Made by a program: the position numbers and the translations under genes
The notes under the pieces: generated by a model
What the model was told of the DNA's origin: nothing
Databases searched by the model: none
The model's input: the letters and a program-made list of their open reading frames with translations, nothing else
From: Nocardioides sp. ChNu-153
GTDB lineage: Bacteria > Actinomycetota > Actinomycetes > Propionibacteriales > Nocardioidaceae
Assembly (NCBI RefSeq): GCF_030466625.1
Contig: NZ_JADEVT010000001.1
Location: forward strand, 186,001 to 250,000
DNA: 64,000 nucleotides
Direction of reading: 5' to 3'
Part shown: positions 16,889 through 26,689 of the stretch, piece by piece
Layout: every line of letters begins with the position of its first letter
How positions within the stretch are numbered: position 1 is the stretch's first letter

Positions 16889-16923
16889 GATGGATAGCGC
16901 GTGGAGCCGCGGTCCGTCTCGTT

Positions 16924-16952
16924 TTGCGGACCTCCGCCCTCGTCCCTAGTAT
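16924..16952 (+). promoter_or_regulatory. sigma-A type promoter for rplU-rpmA
   Basis: TTGCGG (-35) and TAGTAT (-10) are separated by 17 bases, the best vegetative promoter in the window. It implies an rplU leader of about 125-130 bases, long enough for a ribosomal-protein leader, but I see no known consensus. Confidence 0.65.
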
Positions 16953-17086
16953 TGGTCCTCGGTGTGCTCGGAGTGCACCATCTCTGCGTGGCGCCGCCCC
17001 TGGCGTACGACGTCCGGCATCCCGGAGGTCGCGCTGTGCGGTGTGACCAGGCCCGGAGCAGCAGCAAAGTGATGAAGGAGACCGCG

Positions 17087-17389
17087 GTGTACGCGATCGT
17101 GCGCGCAGGCGCCAAGCAGCAGAAGGTTGCCGTGGGCGACGTCATCGAGATCGACAAGAGCACGGTCGCGGTGGGCGAGTCCCTGACCCTCCCCGTGGTG
17201 CTCGTCGTCGACGGCGACAAGGTGACGGCCACCAAGCTCGACAAGGCGTCGGTCACGGCCGAGGTCCTCGGGGCCACCAAGGGCCCGAAGATCGTCATCC
17301 AGAAGTACAAGAACAAGACCGGCTACAAGAAGCGCCAGGGTCACCGCCAGAAGTACACCCAGGTCAAGGTCACCGACATCTCGCTCTGA
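17087..17389 (+). CDS. rplU: 50S ribosomal protein L21
   Basis: 100 residues, the usual L21 length. GTG 17087 was chosen because the protein then begins with the family's [21 protein letters not shown] and GAAGGAG lies 6 bases upstream. The basic C-terminal [17 protein letters not shown] binds 23S rRNA in known ribosomes. rpmA follows after 35 bases, the conserved order. Confidence 0.97.
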   Translation: MYAIVRAGAKQQKVAVGDVIEIDKSTVAVGESLTLPVVLVVDGDKVTATKLDKASVTAEVLGATKGPKIVIQKYKNKTGYKKRQGHRQKYTQVKVTDISL

Positions 17390-17424
17390 GGCCCCCGGTC
17401 TCGCACCCACCTAAGGACTGACAC

Positions 17425-17679
17425 ATGGCACACAAGAAGGGCGCCGCGTCCACCAAGAACGGTCGCGACTCCAACGCTCAGCGTCTGGGCGTCAAGCGCT
17501 ACGGCGGCGAGACCGTCAACGCCGGCGAGATCATCGTCCGCCAGCGCGGCACGCACTTCCACCCGGGCAACGGCGTCGGCCGTGGCGGCGACGACACGCT
17601 GTTCGCGCTGGTCCCCGGTGCGGTCGAGTTCGGCACGCGCCGCGGCCGCCGCGTCGTGAACATCCTGCCGGGCACGTGA
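17425..17679 (+). CDS. rpmA: 50S ribosomal protein L27
   Basis: 84 residues starting [20 protein letters not shown]. The N-terminal arm reaches the peptidyl-transferase centre, and the start shows no cleavable Firmicutes-type extension. Conserved [24 protein letters not shown] follows. AAGGA precedes the ATG at good spacing. A strong hairpin follows the stop. Confidence 0.97.
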   Translation: MAHKKGAASTKNGRDSNAQRLGVKRYGGETVNAGEIIVRQRGTHFHPGNGVGRGGDDTLFALVPGAVEFGTRRGRRVVNILPGT

Positions 17680-17711
17680 GCTGACGCTCGTCGCACCCCC
17701 CAGCACCACGT

Positions 17712-17741
17712 GAAGGGCGTCCCGATCTCGGGGCGCCCTTC
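17712..17741 (+). terminator. terminator hairpin after rpmA
   Basis: Two 14-base arms (GAAGGGCGTCCCGA and its complement with one G-U) around a minimal loop, between rpmA and obgE. Confidence 0.7.
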
Positions 17742-17807
17742 GCGCGTTCCACCCGGCTCCCGCCGAGCCGTCCTGCAGCACCCGCAGCCACACCCCAGGA
17801 GCACCCC

Positions 17808-19388
17808 ATGGCCGTCCCCACGTTCGTCGACCGCGTCACGCTGCTCGTCAGCGCCGGCCGCGGGGGCAACGGCGTCGCCTCCGTGCACCGCGAGAAGTTC
17901 AAGCCGCTGGGCGGCCCGGACGGCGGCAACGGCGGCCCCGGCGGGTCCGTGATCCTGCGGGTCGACCCCTCGGTCACGACGCTGCTCGACTACCACCACA
18001 GCCCCCGCCGCCGCGCCGAGCACGGCGGCCACGGCGCGGGTGCGCACCGCAACGGCTCCCACGGCTCCGACCTCGTGCTGCCCGTGCCCGACGGCACCGT
18101 GGTGCGCGGCGAGGACGGGGAGGCGCTCGCCGACCTGGTCGGCGCCGGCACCGAGATGGTCATCGCGGAGGGCGGCCGCGGCGGTCTCGGCAACGCCGCG
18201 CTGGCCTCGGCCAAGCGCAAGGCGCCCGGCTTCGCACTCCTCGGCGAGCCCGGCGACGAGCTCACCATCACCCTCGAGCTGAAGGTCGTCGCCGACGTCG
18301 GCCTCGTCGGGTTCCCCAGCGCGGGCAAGTCCTCCCTCATCGCCGCCATGTCGCGGGCCCGGCCCAAGATCGCCGACTACCCCTTCACCACCCTCGTGCC
18401 GAACCTCGGCGTCGTGACCGCCGGCGACACCGTCTTTACCGTCGCCGACGTGCCCGGCCTCATCGAGGGCGCCAGCGAGGGCCGCGGCCTCGGCCACGAC
18501 TTCCTGCGTCACGTCGAGCGCTGCGCCGCGCTCGTGCACGTCGTCGACACGGCCAGCATCGAGCCGGGCCGCAACCCCGTCGACGACCTCGACGTCATCG
18601 AGGACGAGCTGGCCCGCTACGGCGGGCTCGAGGACCGCCCGCGCCTCGTCGCCCTCAACAAGGTCGACGTGCCTGACGGCGCCGACATCGCCGACATGGT
18701 GCTCGACGACCTCGCCGCCCGCGGCCTCCAGGTCTTCCAGGTCTCCGCGGCCTCCGGCGCCGGCGTGCGCGAGCTGACGTTCGCGATGGCCCGCATCGTC
18801 ATGGAGGCGCGCGCCGCCAAGCCCGTCGTCGAGGCCACCCGCATCGTGCTGCGCCCCGCGGGCGCCGACGGCGCCGAGGAGTTCACCGTCAAGCAGACCG
18901 GCGAGGGCTGGCGCGTGCGCGGCACCAAGCCGGAGCGCTGGGTGCGCCAGACCGACTTCAGCAACGACGAGGCCGTCGGCTTCCTCGCCGACCGCCTCGA
19001 CCGGCTCGGCGTCGAGGAGCGGCTCGTCAAGATGGGCGCCGTCGAGGGCGACACCGTCCTCATCGGCCACCCCGACAACGCCGTCGTCTTCGACTTCCGC
19101 CCCGGCATCGACGCAGGCGCCGAGATGCTGGGCCGCCGCGGCGAGGACCAGCGCTTCACCGAGGAGCGCCCGGCGGCCTCGCGCCGCCGCGCCATCGACG
19201 AGGCCTTCCCCGAGCGGGGCGAGGGTGAGGCACGCGCCGACGTCGCCCGCCGCGTCGCCGGCCCGACGTCGTACGAGATCGGCGGCGACGACGACCCCGA
19301 CCGCCCCGACGCCCCGGCCGAGCTGCCGGCCGAGCTGCCGGACGACCTGGGCTGGAGCGAGGACGACCCCACGCGGGACGAGCGGTGA
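17808..19388 (+). CDS. obgE: GTPase ObgE/CgtA
   Basis: 526-residue GTPase for 50S ribosome assembly and stringent-response control. The Gly-rich Obg fold covers about residues 1-160 ([29 protein letters not shown]). The G domain has the P-loop GFPSAGKSS near 170, switch and G3 [20 protein letters not shown], and G4 NKVD near 284. The C-terminal OCT domain spans about 345-420. A further acidic tail of about 100 residues ([18 protein letters not shown]) is typical of actinobacterial Obg. AGGAG precedes the ATG. The stop overlaps proB by 4 bases, the conserved order. Confidence 0.97.
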   Translation: MAVPTFVDRVTLLVSAGRGGNGVASVHREKFKPLGGPDGGNGGPGGSVILRVDPSVTTLLDYHHSPRRRAEHGGHGAGAHRNGSHGSDLVLPVPDGTVVRGEDGEALADLVGAGTEMVIAEGGRGGLGNAALASAKRKAPGFALLGEPGDELTITLELKVVADVGLVGFPSAGKSSLIAAMSRARPKIADYPFTTLVPNLGVVTAGDTVFTVADVPGLIEGASEGRGLGHDFLRHVERCAALVHVVDTASIEPGRNPVDDLDVIEDELARYGGLEDRPRLVALNKVDVPDGADIADMVLDDLAARGLQVFQVSAASGAGVRELTFAMARIVMEARAAKPVVEATRIVLRPAGADGAEEFTVKQTGEGWRVRGTKPERWVRQTDFSNDEAVGFLADRLDRLGVEERLVKMGAVEGDTVLIGHPDNAVVFDFRPGIDAGAEMLGRRGEDQRFTEERPAASRRRAIDEAFPERGEGEARADVARRVAGPTSYEIGGDDDPDRPDAPAELPAELPDDLGWSEDDPTRDER

Positions 19389-20521
19389 GCGAGGACCGCC
19401 GTACCGGGGGAGCGCGCACCGAGGTCGCCGGCGCCCGGCGCATCGTCGTCAAGGTCGGCTCGTCGTCGCTGACGACGGCCGCTGGCGGCATCGACCCCGA
19501 GCGCCTCCACCGGCTCGTCGACGCGGTCGCCGCCGTGCACCGCGGGGGCACCGAGGTCGTGCTCGTCTCCTCCGGGGCCATCGCCGCCGGCCTCGCGCCG
19601 CTCGGTCTCAAGCGCCGACCGAAGGGGCTCGCGGCCCAGCAGGCGGCGGCCTCGGTGGGCCAGGGGCTCCTCGTCGCGCAGTACACCGCCGCGCTCGCCG
19701 CCCACGCGATCACCACCGGCCAGGTGCTGCTCACCGTCGACGACGTGACCCGCCGCTCGCACTACCGCAACGCCCACCAGACGTTCGCGAAGCTGCTCGA
19801 GCTCGGCGTGCTCCCGATCGTCAACGAGAACGACACGGTCGCCACCCAGGAGATCCGCTTCGGCGACAACGACCGCCTCGCCGCCCTCGTCGCCCACCTC
19901 GTGCACGCCGACCTGCTGGTGCTGCTCTCCGACGTCGACGGCTTGTACGACGGCAACCCGGCGCTGCCGGGCACCTCGCTCGTCACGGACGTCCGCACCG
20001 ACGACGACCTGGCCGGCATCGAGATCGGCTCACCCGGGGCCGCCGGCGTCGGCACCGGCGGCATGGTCACGAAGGTCGAGGCCGCCCGCATCGCCACCGG
20101 CGCGGGCATCCCCGTCGTGCTCACCTCGGCCCCGAACGCGGCCGCCGCCCTGGGCGGCGCGGACGTCGGCACCCTCTTCCACGCCACCGGTCGCCGCCGG
20201 CCGACGCGGCTGCTGTGGCTGCGGCACGCCACCGACGCCAAGGGGTCGCTGCACCTCGACGCCGGGGCGGTACGCGCGGTGCTCGGCCGCCGCGCCTCCC
20301 TGCTGGCCGCGGGGGTCACCGGCGCGAGCGGCGCCTTCCACGCCGGCGACCCCGTGGACCTGGTGGGCCCCGACGGCGCGGCCGTCGCCCGGGGCCTGGT
20401 CAACTTCGACGCCGAGGAGATCCCGCGCCTCGCGGGCCGCTCGTCGGGCGACCTGGCCGCCGAGCTCGGCGCGGAGTACGAGCGGGAGGTCGTCCACCGC
20501 GACGACCTCGTGCTCCTCTAG
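19385..20521 (+). CDS. proB: glutamate 5-kinase
   Basis: First enzyme of proline synthesis, 378 residues. The amino-acid-kinase domain (about 18-265) shows [32 protein letters not shown] and [14 protein letters not shown]-terminal PUA domain (about 285-365) follows. GTG 19385 overlaps the obgE stop (GTGA). proA is not adjacent; the gene instead ends against sodC on the other strand, the two stop codons sharing the bases CTAG. Confidence 0.96.
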   Translation: MSEDRRTGGARTEVAGARRIVVKVGSSSLTTAAGGIDPERLHRLVDAVAAVHRGGTEVVLVSSGAIAAGLAPLGLKRRPKGLAAQQAAASVGQGLLVAQYTAALAAHAITTGQVLLTVDDVTRRSHYRNAHQTFAKLLELGVLPIVNENDTVATQEIRFGDNDRLAALVAHLVHADLLVLLSDVDGLYDGNPALPGTSLVTDVRTDDDLAGIEIGSPGAAGVGTGGMVTKVEAARIATGAGIPVVLTSAPNAAAALGGADVGTLFHATGRRRPTRLLWLRHATDAKGSLHLDAGAVRAVLGRRASLLAAGVTGASGAFHAGDPVDLVGPDGAAVARGLVNFDAEEIPRLAGRSSGDLAAELGAEYEREVVHRDDLVLL

Positions 20522-21306
20522 CCCGCCTCGACGGCCCCGCAGGCGACGCGGTCGCCGGAGTCGCCGGTGTCGCGGGTGTCCTGGTCCGGCCCGTCGGGCG
20601 CGTAGCGCTCCGGCACGTTCGCGAAGTTGTCCGGGCCCGCGTGCACCATGAACGCGCTGCCGTCGGCGTCCTGCAGGTCGGCCATCGTGAAGCGGTCGGT
20701 CGTGGTGGCGAGCGTCGCCGTACCGTCCTCACGGGCCTGCAGCGACGACAGGTCGCCCTCGTGGTCGCCGTGGTCGCTCTCGCCGACGCCGAGGTGGCCG
20801 CCGGCGGACAGGAACGCGCCGAGGGTGCCCGGGTCGTCGGGGGCCGCGCTCTCCGGCTCGCAAAGCCCGACGGTGTGCACGTGGAAGCCGTGGAAGCCCG
20901 GCGTCAGCCCCTCTACCTCCACCTCGACGCGCGTGCCCTCCTCGGCCTCGCTCAGCGTGACGGTGCCGACCTCGGTGCCCTCCACGTCCTGCAGGGACAC
21001 GACGAGCTCCGACCCCTCCGACCCCTCGGGCCCCTCCTCGGGCTCCGAGCCGTCCGCGCCCTCGCCCGACTCCGCGGAGGACCCGTCCGAGCCCGCCGAC
21101 TCGTCGACGGGTGCGGGCTCGGTCGAGCCGGTGTCGGACGGGATGGTGCCGCCCGTGCCGTCGTCGTTGTCGTCGTCGGACTCGTCGCCGCAGGCCGCGA
21201 GCGCGCCGAGGGCGAGCACGGCGGCGGCCGACAGGCCGAGCGCGCGGGCCCGGGGGGAGCGGCGCTGCCGGGGGCGGGCGGGGATGGGCGGGGTGGTTCG
21301 GTTCAC
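20518..21306 (-). CDS. sodC: Cu/Zn superoxide dismutase, lipoprotein
   Basis: 262 residues. The start is the GTG whose complement is 21304-21306, with an AGGAGGAA site about 5 bases upstream. A lipoprotein signal ends in LAAC (Cys39). An acidic Asp/Glu/Ser/Gly linker of about 65 residues then leads to a SOD domain that keeps the metal ligands: Cu histidines in GFHGFHVHTVGLCEP, the HLGVGESDHGDHEGDL Zn/Cu loop, and the late histidine in AFMVHAGPDNFAN. The conserved Cys pair is also present (GLCEP, VACGAV). It should detoxify superoxide outside the membrane. The frame stays open far upstream, but only as a shadow of the divergent transporter gene. Confidence 0.9.
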   Translation of the reverse strand: MNRTTPPIPARPRQRRSPRARALGLSAAAVLALGALAACGDESDDDNDDGTGGTIPSDTGSTEPAPVDESAGSDGSSAESGEGADGSEPEEGPEGSEGSELVVSLQDVEGTEVGTVTLSEAEEGTRVEVEVEGLTPGFHGFHVHTVGLCEPESAAPDDPGTLGAFLSAGGHLGVGESDHGDHEGDLSSLQAREDGTATLATTTDRFTMADLQDADGSAFMVHAGPDNFANVPERYAPDGPDQDTRDTGDSGDRVACGAVEAG

Positions 21307-21368
21307 GGTTCCTCCTCGTCGCGGGTCCTGCGTCGGGCCGCGGGCCCGGTACCCCTCGGCGGCGACCC

Positions 21369-21412
21369 CGTGCGCGACCCGTGCGCGACCCGTGCGCGAC
21401 CCGTGCGCGAGA
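21369..21412 (+). repeat. four head-to-tail 11-bp repeats in the sodC / transporter divergent region
   Basis: CGTGCGCGACC occurs four times with exact 11-bp period (last copy with terminal changes). It sits between the sodC start and the benzoate-type transporter start, 28 bases before the latter's -10. The repeats lie on one face of the helix, which suits cooperative protein binding. Recent slippage is the other explanation. Confidence 0.85.
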
Positions 21413-21439
21413 CCGTCCGCGGCGACCCGCCCGCGCCCG

Positions 21440-21445
21440 TAGGGT
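21440..21445 (+). promoter_or_regulatory. -10 hexamer for the BenE-type transporter
   Basis: TAGGGT lies 6 bases before GTG 21452, consistent with leaderless transcription. Confidence 0.4.
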
Positions 21446-21451
21446 GCGCGC

Positions 21452-22660
21452 GTGCGTCGTACTCCCACCCACGCGGCCGAGCCCCGCGGCTCGCTCGTGG
21501 CCCCCGTCCTCGCCGGCGTGGTGACGGCGCTGGTGGGCTTCACCTCGTCCTTCGCGGTGGTGCTCGCCGGCCTGCGGGCGGCCGGCGGGTCGCCCGAGGA
21601 CGCCGCCTCGGGGCTGCTGGCGCTGACGGTGGCGTTCGGTCTCGGGATCGTCGGGCTCGCCCTGTGGCACCGGGTGCCCGTCACGCTCGCCTGGTCCACG
21701 CCGGGCGCCGCGCTGCTCGTGAGCACCGGCACGGTCGACGGCGGCTGGCCCGCCGCGGTCGGCGCGTTCGCCCTCGTCGGCGTGCTCGTCGTGCTCACCG
21801 GGCTCGTGCCGTGGCTGGGCCGCCTCGTCGAGCGCATCCCGCCGGCGGTGGCGCAGGCGATGCTCGCCGGGGTCCTGCTGCCGCTGGTGCTCGCGCCGGT
21901 CGAGACGGTCGGCGCCAGCCCCGCGCTCGCGCTGCCCGTCGTCGCGACCTGGCTTGTCGTCACGCGCCTCGCGCCGCGCTGGGCGGTGCCGGCCGCGCTC
22001 GTGGCGTGCCTGGTGGTGATCGCGGTCGAGCTGAGCCGGTCGGGCACCACCGTCGACGGGCCGCTCCTGCCGGTCCTGACCTGGACGACGCCGACGCTGA
22101 CCCCGGCCGCGGTCGTCGGCATCGCCCTCCCGCTGTACGTCGTGACGATGGCGTCGCAGAACGTCCCGGGCGCGGCCGTGCTGCGCTCCTTCGGGTACGG
22201 CGTGCCCTGGCGCTCGTCGATGGCGGCGACCGGCGCCGGGACCGTCGTGGCGGCCCCGTTCGGCGGCCACGCCATCAACCTCGCCGCCCTGTCGGCCGCC
22301 CTGGCCGCGGGCGAGGAGGCCGGACCGGACCGCGACCGCCGCTGGGTCGCCGCGCTGAGCGCGGGGGTGGCCTACCTGCTGCTCGCGCTCGTGTCGGGGG
22401 CCCTGACGACCCTGACCGCCGCCGCCCCGTCGGGTCTCGTCGAGACGGTCGCCGGCCTCGCGCTGCTCGGGGCGTTCGGCGCGGCCGCCGCCACCGCGAT
22501 GGCCGACCCGGCCAGCCGCACGAGCGCGGTCGTCACCTTCCTCGTCGCCGCGGGCGGGGTGAGCGTCGCCGGGATCGGTGGCGCCTTCTGGGCGCTGGTG
22601 GCGGGCCTGGCGGTGCGGGCCGTCCTCGAGCGTCCGCGCGGGGTCGGCGAGACGGCGTAG
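21452..22660 (+). CDS. BenE family benzoate/H+ symporter-like permease
   Basis: 402 residues, almost entirely hydrophobic with about 12 helices. Family signatures include ITLAWSTPGAALL-like VTLAWSTPGAALLV, ERIPPAVAQAMLAGVLLPL, MASQNVPGAAVLRSFGY and APFGGHAINLAALSAALAAG. BenE proteins import benzoate, but no aromatic catabolic gene is near, so the substrate is unproven. GTG 21452 has a -10 hexamer just ahead and no Shine-Dalgarno site. It diverges from sodC across the 11-bp repeat array. Confidence 0.88.
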   Translation: MRRTPTHAAEPRGSLVAPVLAGVVTALVGFTSSFAVVLAGLRAAGGSPEDAASGLLALTVAFGLGIVGLALWHRVPVTLAWSTPGAALLVSTGTVDGGWPAAVGAFALVGVLVVLTGLVPWLGRLVERIPPAVAQAMLAGVLLPLVLAPVETVGASPALALPVVATWLVVTRLAPRWAVPAALVACLVVIAVELSRSGTTVDGPLLPVLTWTTPTLTPAAVVGIALPLYVVTMASQNVPGAAVLRSFGYGVPWRSSMAATGAGTVVAAPFGGHAINLAALSAALAAGEEAGPDRDRRWVAALSAGVAYLLLALVSGALTTLTAAAPSGLVETVAGLALLGAFGAAAATAMADPASRTSAVVTFLVAAGGVSVAGIGGAFWALVAGLAVRAVLERPRGVGETA

Positions 22661-22691
22661 CGGCGGGGTGCGGCGTACGCTGGTCGGCGCC

Positions 22692-23891
22692 ATGCCCCGA
22701 CCCGACCCGACCGCGAGCGACGCGCGCACCTACCTCGACCACGCGGCCACCACGCCGCTGCGGCCGGAGGCCCGCGACGCCCTGCTGGCGCACCTCGACG
22801 CCCCGGGCAACCCGGCGTCGCTGCACGCCGCCGGTCGCGACGCGCGGCGGGTGCTGGAGGAGTCGCGCGAGAGCGTCGCCGAGAGCCTGGGCTGCCGGCC
22901 GAGCGAGGTGTTCTTCACCTCGGGCGGCACCGAGTCGGACAACCTGGCCGTGAAGGGCACGTTCTGGTCGCGCCACGCCGCCGACGAGCGCCGTCGGCGG
23001 GTGCTGGTCTCCTCGGTCGAGCACCACGCCGTGCTCCACGCCGCGCTCTGGCTGGGCCAGCACGCGGGGGCCGAGGTCGAGCTGCTGCCGGTCGACCGCG
23101 CCGGGCGCGTCGAGGTCGCCGCGCTGGCCGAGGCGCTCGCCGCCCCCGAGACCGTCGCCCTCGTGTCGGTCATGTGGGCCAACAACGAGACCGGCGTGCT
23201 GCAGCCCGTCGAGGAGCTGGCGGCCCTGTGTCGCGCGGCCGGCGTGCCGTTCCACACCGACGCGGTGCAGGCCGTGGGCGCCGTGCCCGTCGACGTGACG
23301 GCCGCCGACGTCGACCTGCTGACCGCCACGGGGCACAAGGTCGGCGGCCCGCACGGCGCCGGGGTGCTGGTGGCCCGGCGCGGCGTCACCCCCACGGCCC
23401 TCCTCCAGGGCGGCGGCCAGGAGCGCGACGTGCGCAGCGGCACCGTCGGGGTCCCCTCGGTGGCCGGTCTCGCCGCCGCGTTCGAGATCGCCGTGAAGGC
23501 GCAGCCCGAGTCCGCCACGCGCCTCGCGCACCTGCGCGACGACCTCGTGGCCGGCATCCGCGACGTCGTGCCGGGCGCCGTCCTCAACGGCGCGGCCGCC
23601 GAGCGGCTCCCGGGCATCGCCAGCATCGGGTTCCCCGGCTGCGAGGGCGACTCCCTCCTCATGCTGCTCGACGCCCGCGGCGTCGAGGTCTCCACCGGCT
23701 CCGCGTGCTCGGCGGGGGTGCCCCAGCCCAGCCACGTCCTGCTGGCCGCGGGCCAGGACGAGCTCGAGGCCCGCAGCACCCTGCGCTTCTCCCTGGGCCA
23801 CACCAGCACCGAGGCCGACGTGGCCGCCGTGCTGGCGGCCATCGGGCCCGTCGTCGAGCGGGCCGGCGCCGCCCGCCGGGTACGCCGGTGA
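22692..23891 (+). CDS. cysteine desulfurase (IscS/NifS class V aminotransferase)
   Basis: 399 residues. PLP Schiff-base lysine is Lys216 in [12 protein letters not shown], and the persulfide cysteine is Cys339 in STGSACSAG. Also visible are [27 protein letters not shown] and [11 protein letters not shown]. It supplies sulfane sulfur, here most likely to MnmA, which starts 4 bases inside its end (GTGA overlap), for tRNA s2U34. ATG 22692 follows TACGCT by 10 bases and gives the standard N-terminus. Another desulfurase may serve Fe-S assembly elsewhere. Confidence 0.93.
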   Translation: MPRPDPTASDARTYLDHAATTPLRPEARDALLAHLDAPGNPASLHAAGRDARRVLEESRESVAESLGCRPSEVFFTSGGTESDNLAVKGTFWSRHAADERRRRVLVSSVEHHAVLHAALWLGQHAGAEVELLPVDRAGRVEVAALAEALAAPETVALVSVMWANNETGVLQPVEELAALCRAAGVPFHTDAVQAVGAVPVDVTAADVDLLTATGHKVGGPHGAGVLVARRGVTPTALLQGGGQERDVRSGTVGVPSVAGLAAAFEIAVKAQPESATRLAHLRDDLVAGIRDVVPGAVLNGAAAERLPGIASIGFPGCEGDSLLMLLDARGVEVSTGSACSAGVPQPSHVLLAAGQDELEARSTLRFSLGHTSTEADVAAVLAAIGPVVERAGAARRVRR

Positions 23892-25030
23892 GCGGCCCCG
23901 GGGGCACCACGCCGCTGCGGGTCGTCGCCGCCATGTCCGGTGGGGTCGACTCCGCCGTGGCCGCCGCGCGCGCCGTCGAGGCCGGCCACGACGTGACGGG
24001 CGTGCACCTGGCGCTCTCGCGCAACCCCGCGTCGTACCGCTCGGGGGCCCGCGGCTGCTGCACGATCGAGGACAGCAACGACGCGCGGCGGGCGGCCGAC
24101 GTGCTGGGCATCCCGTTCTACGTGTGGGACATGAGCGCGGAGTTCCACGCCGACGTCGTCACCGACTTCATGGACGAGTACGCCGCCGGCCGCACCCCCA
24201 ACCCGTGCCTGCGCTGCAACGAGCGCATCAAGTTCGCCGCCGTGCTCGACCGCGCGCTGGCGCTGGGCTTCGACGCGGTCGCGACCGGGCACTACGCCGA
24301 GCTGCGCACGGGCGCCGACGGTCTCGTCGAGCTGCACCGGGCGGCCGACGCGGCGAAGGACCAGTCCTACGTGCTCGGCGTGCTCGACCAGTCCCAGCTG
24401 CGGCACTCGCTGTTCCCGCTGGCCGGCTCCGCGAAGCCCGACGTACGGCGGGAGGCGGCCGCCCGCGGTCTGCTCGTCGCCGACAAGCCGGACAGCCACG
24501 ACATCTGCTTCGTGGCCGACGGCGACACGGCCGGCTGGCTGGGCGAGAAGCTCGGCGACCGGGCGCCCAACCACGGCGGCGACATCGTCGACGACGCCAC
24601 CGGCGAGGTGCTGGGCACGCACGCCGGCACCTACGGCTACACGATCGGGCAGCGCCGCGGCCTGCGCCTGGGGCGCCCGGCGCCCGACGGCCGCCCGCGC
24701 TTCGTGCTCGACATCGAGCCGGTCTCCGGCACGGTCCGCGTCGGACCCCGGGAGGGGCTGCGCGTCACCGGCCTGCGCGGCGTGCGGCCCCGCTGGTGCG
24801 GCGCGGCGCCGCGCGCCGGCGTACCGCTCGCGTGCACCGTGCAGCTGCGCGCCCACGGGGCGGAGCACCGGGCGGTCGCGACCGTCACCGGTGACGACGC
24901 GGCCCTCGACGTGGAGCTGCTCGACGCGGCCGAGGGCATCGCGCCCGGCCAGGCGGTCGTCGTCTACGACGGCACGCGCGTCGTCGGCTCGGCGACCATC
25001 GCCACGACCCGGCGGGCGGTGCCCGCGTGA
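23888..25030 (+). CDS. mnmA: tRNA-specific 2-thiouridylase MnmA
   Basis: 380 residues. ATP-pyrophosphatase PP-loop [12 protein letters not shown] (about 15-26), nucleophilic Cys107 in [12 protein letters not shown], and the second catalytic Cys207 in [21 protein letters not shown] belongs to the central domain, followed by the C-terminal beta-barrel. The enzyme thiolates U34 of Lys, Glu and Gln tRNAs with sulfur from the desulfurase encoded just upstream. GTG 23888 overlaps the upstream stop and the end overlaps the MetE-like gene by 4 bases, so the three form one operon. Confidence 0.96.
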   Translation: MSGPGGTTPLRVVAAMSGGVDSAVAAARAVEAGHDVTGVHLALSRNPASYRSGARGCCTIEDSNDARRAADVLGIPFYVWDMSAEFHADVVTDFMDEYAAGRTPNPCLRCNERIKFAAVLDRALALGFDAVATGHYAELRTGADGLVELHRAADAAKDQSYVLGVLDQSQLRHSLFPLAGSAKPDVRREAAARGLLVADKPDSHDICFVADGDTAGWLGEKLGDRAPNHGGDIVDDATGEVLGTHAGTYGYTIGQRRGLRLGRPAPDGRPRFVLDIEPVSGTVRVGPREGLRVTGLRGVRPRWCGAAPRAGVPLACTVQLRAHGAEHRAVATVTGDDAALDVELLDAAEGIAPGQAVVVYDGTRVVGSATIATTRRAVPA

Positions 25031-26019
25031 GCTTCGCGACCGGCGTCGGCTCCCACCCCGGCGACACCCAGCGCGACCTCGACGAGGCCGTGCGCATGGT
25101 GCTGGACCTGCTGCCCGACCTGCCCTACCTCCCCGAGGTGCCCGGGCGCGGCGTCGGTGCGGCGATGACGGGGCGCACCCTCGGCCTGCAGACCGGCCTC
25201 GACGTCGACCTGCAGCCGGCGGGCTGGCGGCTGACCGGTACGTCGGGTGCTCCCGGCCGCGACCAGCGGCGCGCCCGCAGCCTGCTCAACCAGGACCTCG
25301 ACGCGCTCGAGGAGCGTGCGCAGGATCGCACGGGTGCGTTCAAGGTGCAGGTCACCGGGCCCTGGACTCTCGCCACGACCACCGAGCGGCCGCGCGGCGA
25401 CAAGGTGCTCGCCGACCACGGCGCCCGGCGCGACCTCGCGCAGTCGCTGGCGGAGGCGGTCGGCGAGCACGTGGCCGAGGTCCGCCGCCGCGTGCCCGGC
25501 TGCGACCGCGTCGTCGTGCAGGTCGACGAGCCCGCGCTGGCGGCCGTGCTCGACGCGCGCGTGCCGACCGCCTCGGGCTGGGGGCGCCACCGCGCCGTCG
25601 ACCGGCCGGAGGCCTCGGAGGTGCTCGGCTGGGTGCTCGGGGCGGCGCGCGACGCCGGGGCCGAGCCGTGGGTGCACTCCTGCGCCCCCGGCACCCCCTG
25701 GGCGCTGGTGCACGGCGCGGGCGCGGAGGGCCTCGTGGTCGACCTCGACGTGCTGGTGGCCGACGACCTCGAGGCGCTGGCGCTGGCCCACGAGGCGGGC
25801 GCCGCGCTCGTGCTCGGCGTGGTCGACCCGACCGGCCCCGTCGTCGGGGAGAAGGACCTCGCGGCGCGCACCGCCCGCTGGCTGGACGTCGTCGGGCTCG
25901 CGCCGGCAGAGCGCCTCGGCGTGGCCCCGGGCTGCGGTCTCGCGGGCGCGGCCGCCGCCGACGTGCCGCGCGTGCTGCGCGCCCTGGTCGACGCCGCCCG
26001 GCGGATCGACGACGCCTGA
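25027..26019 (+). CDS. MetE C-terminal-like (UROD/MetE) protein
   Basis: 330 residues, half the length of full MetE and lacking its N-terminal barrel. It resembles the conserved actinobacterial protein between mnmA and ligA (Rv3015c position in M. tuberculosis, from memory). Zn-ligand motifs of cobalamin-independent methionine synthase appear kept: HSC ([11 protein letters not shown]) and a late Cys (APGCGLAG). [13 protein letters not shown] is the substrate-binding segment. It may be a core-MetE methyltransferase with another methyl donor or a thiol-alkyl transferase; that is open. GTG 25027 overlaps mnmA. Confidence 0.8.
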   Translation: MSFATGVGSHPGDTQRDLDEAVRMVLDLLPDLPYLPEVPGRGVGAAMTGRTLGLQTGLDVDLQPAGWRLTGTSGAPGRDQRRARSLLNQDLDALEERAQDRTGAFKVQVTGPWTLATTTERPRGDKVLADHGARRDLAQSLAEAVGEHVAEVRRRVPGCDRVVVQVDEPALAAVLDARVPTASGWGRHRAVDRPEASEVLGWVLGAARDAGAEPWVHSCAPGTPWALVHGAGAEGLVVDLDVLVADDLEALALAHEAGAALVLGVVDPTGPVVGEKDLAARTARWLDVVGLAPAERLGVAPGCGLAGAAAADVPRVLRALVDAARRIDDA

Positions 26020-26119
26020 GGCCCGCCACGACGGGGTACGCCGCCGCCCTTGCCGCGGGTGCCTACGGTCGGGGGAGCAGCCCCGGCGATCCCGGGGACC
26101 CCACGCGCAGGAGGCAACC

Positions 26120-26689
26120 ATGACCGAGTCCGGCACCGACGCCACCGGCCCGCAGGGCCGCACCGTCGCGATCATCGCGAGCGACCACTTCGAGGAGGCG
26201 GAGCTCGTCACGCCGCGCGACGAGCTCGCCGCGCAGGGCGCGACCGTCCTCGTCTACTCGCAGAGCGGCCAGGAGATCCAGGCCGTCGAGGGCGACACGG
26301 AGAAGACCCGGAAGATCGCGGTCGACGGTGCGTTCGGCGACGTCGACGTGGCGACGATCGACGCGCTGGTCGTGCCCGGCGGCACCGTGAACGCCGACAC
26401 GATCCGCACCGACGCGACCGCGCAGCAGCTGGTCACCTCGGCCCTCGAGGCCGGCAAGCCCACCGCGGTGATCTGCCACGGCCCGTGGCTGCTCGTCTCC
26501 GCGGGCCTCGTCGAGGGCCGCCGCCTCACCAGCTTCCCCAGCCTCGCGGACGACGTGCGCAACGCCGGCGGCGACTGGGTGGACGAGGAGGTCGTCGTGG
26601 ACGGCGACCTCATCACCAGCCGCAACCCCGGCGACCTGCCCGCCTTCGTCGGCGCGATCGCGTCGGCGCTCAGCGCCGGGCGCGGCTGA
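26120..26689 (+). CDS. DJ-1/PfpI family protein (type 1 glutamine amidotransferase-like)
   Basis: 189 residues. The nucleophile-elbow cysteine lies in AVICHGPWLL, and the conserved acidic residue in DHFEEAEL; LVVPGGTVNADTIR and TSRNPGDLPAF also fit the PfpI branch. Members act as stress proteases, glyoxalases or deglycases; which applies is unclear. CAGGAGG is 7 bases before ATG 26120, so this gene is conventionally led, unlike several neighbours. Its last 20 bases overlap the end of the convergent hydrolase. Confidence 0.9.
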   Translation: MTESGTDATGPQGRTVAIIASDHFEEAELVTPRDELAAQGATVLVYSQSGQEIQAVEGDTEKTRKIAVDGAFGDVDVATIDALVVPGGTVNADTIRTDATAQQLVTSALEAGKPTAVICHGPWLLVSAGLVEGRRLTSFPSLADDVRNAGGDWVDEEVVVDGDLITSRNPGDLPAFVGAIASALSAGRG

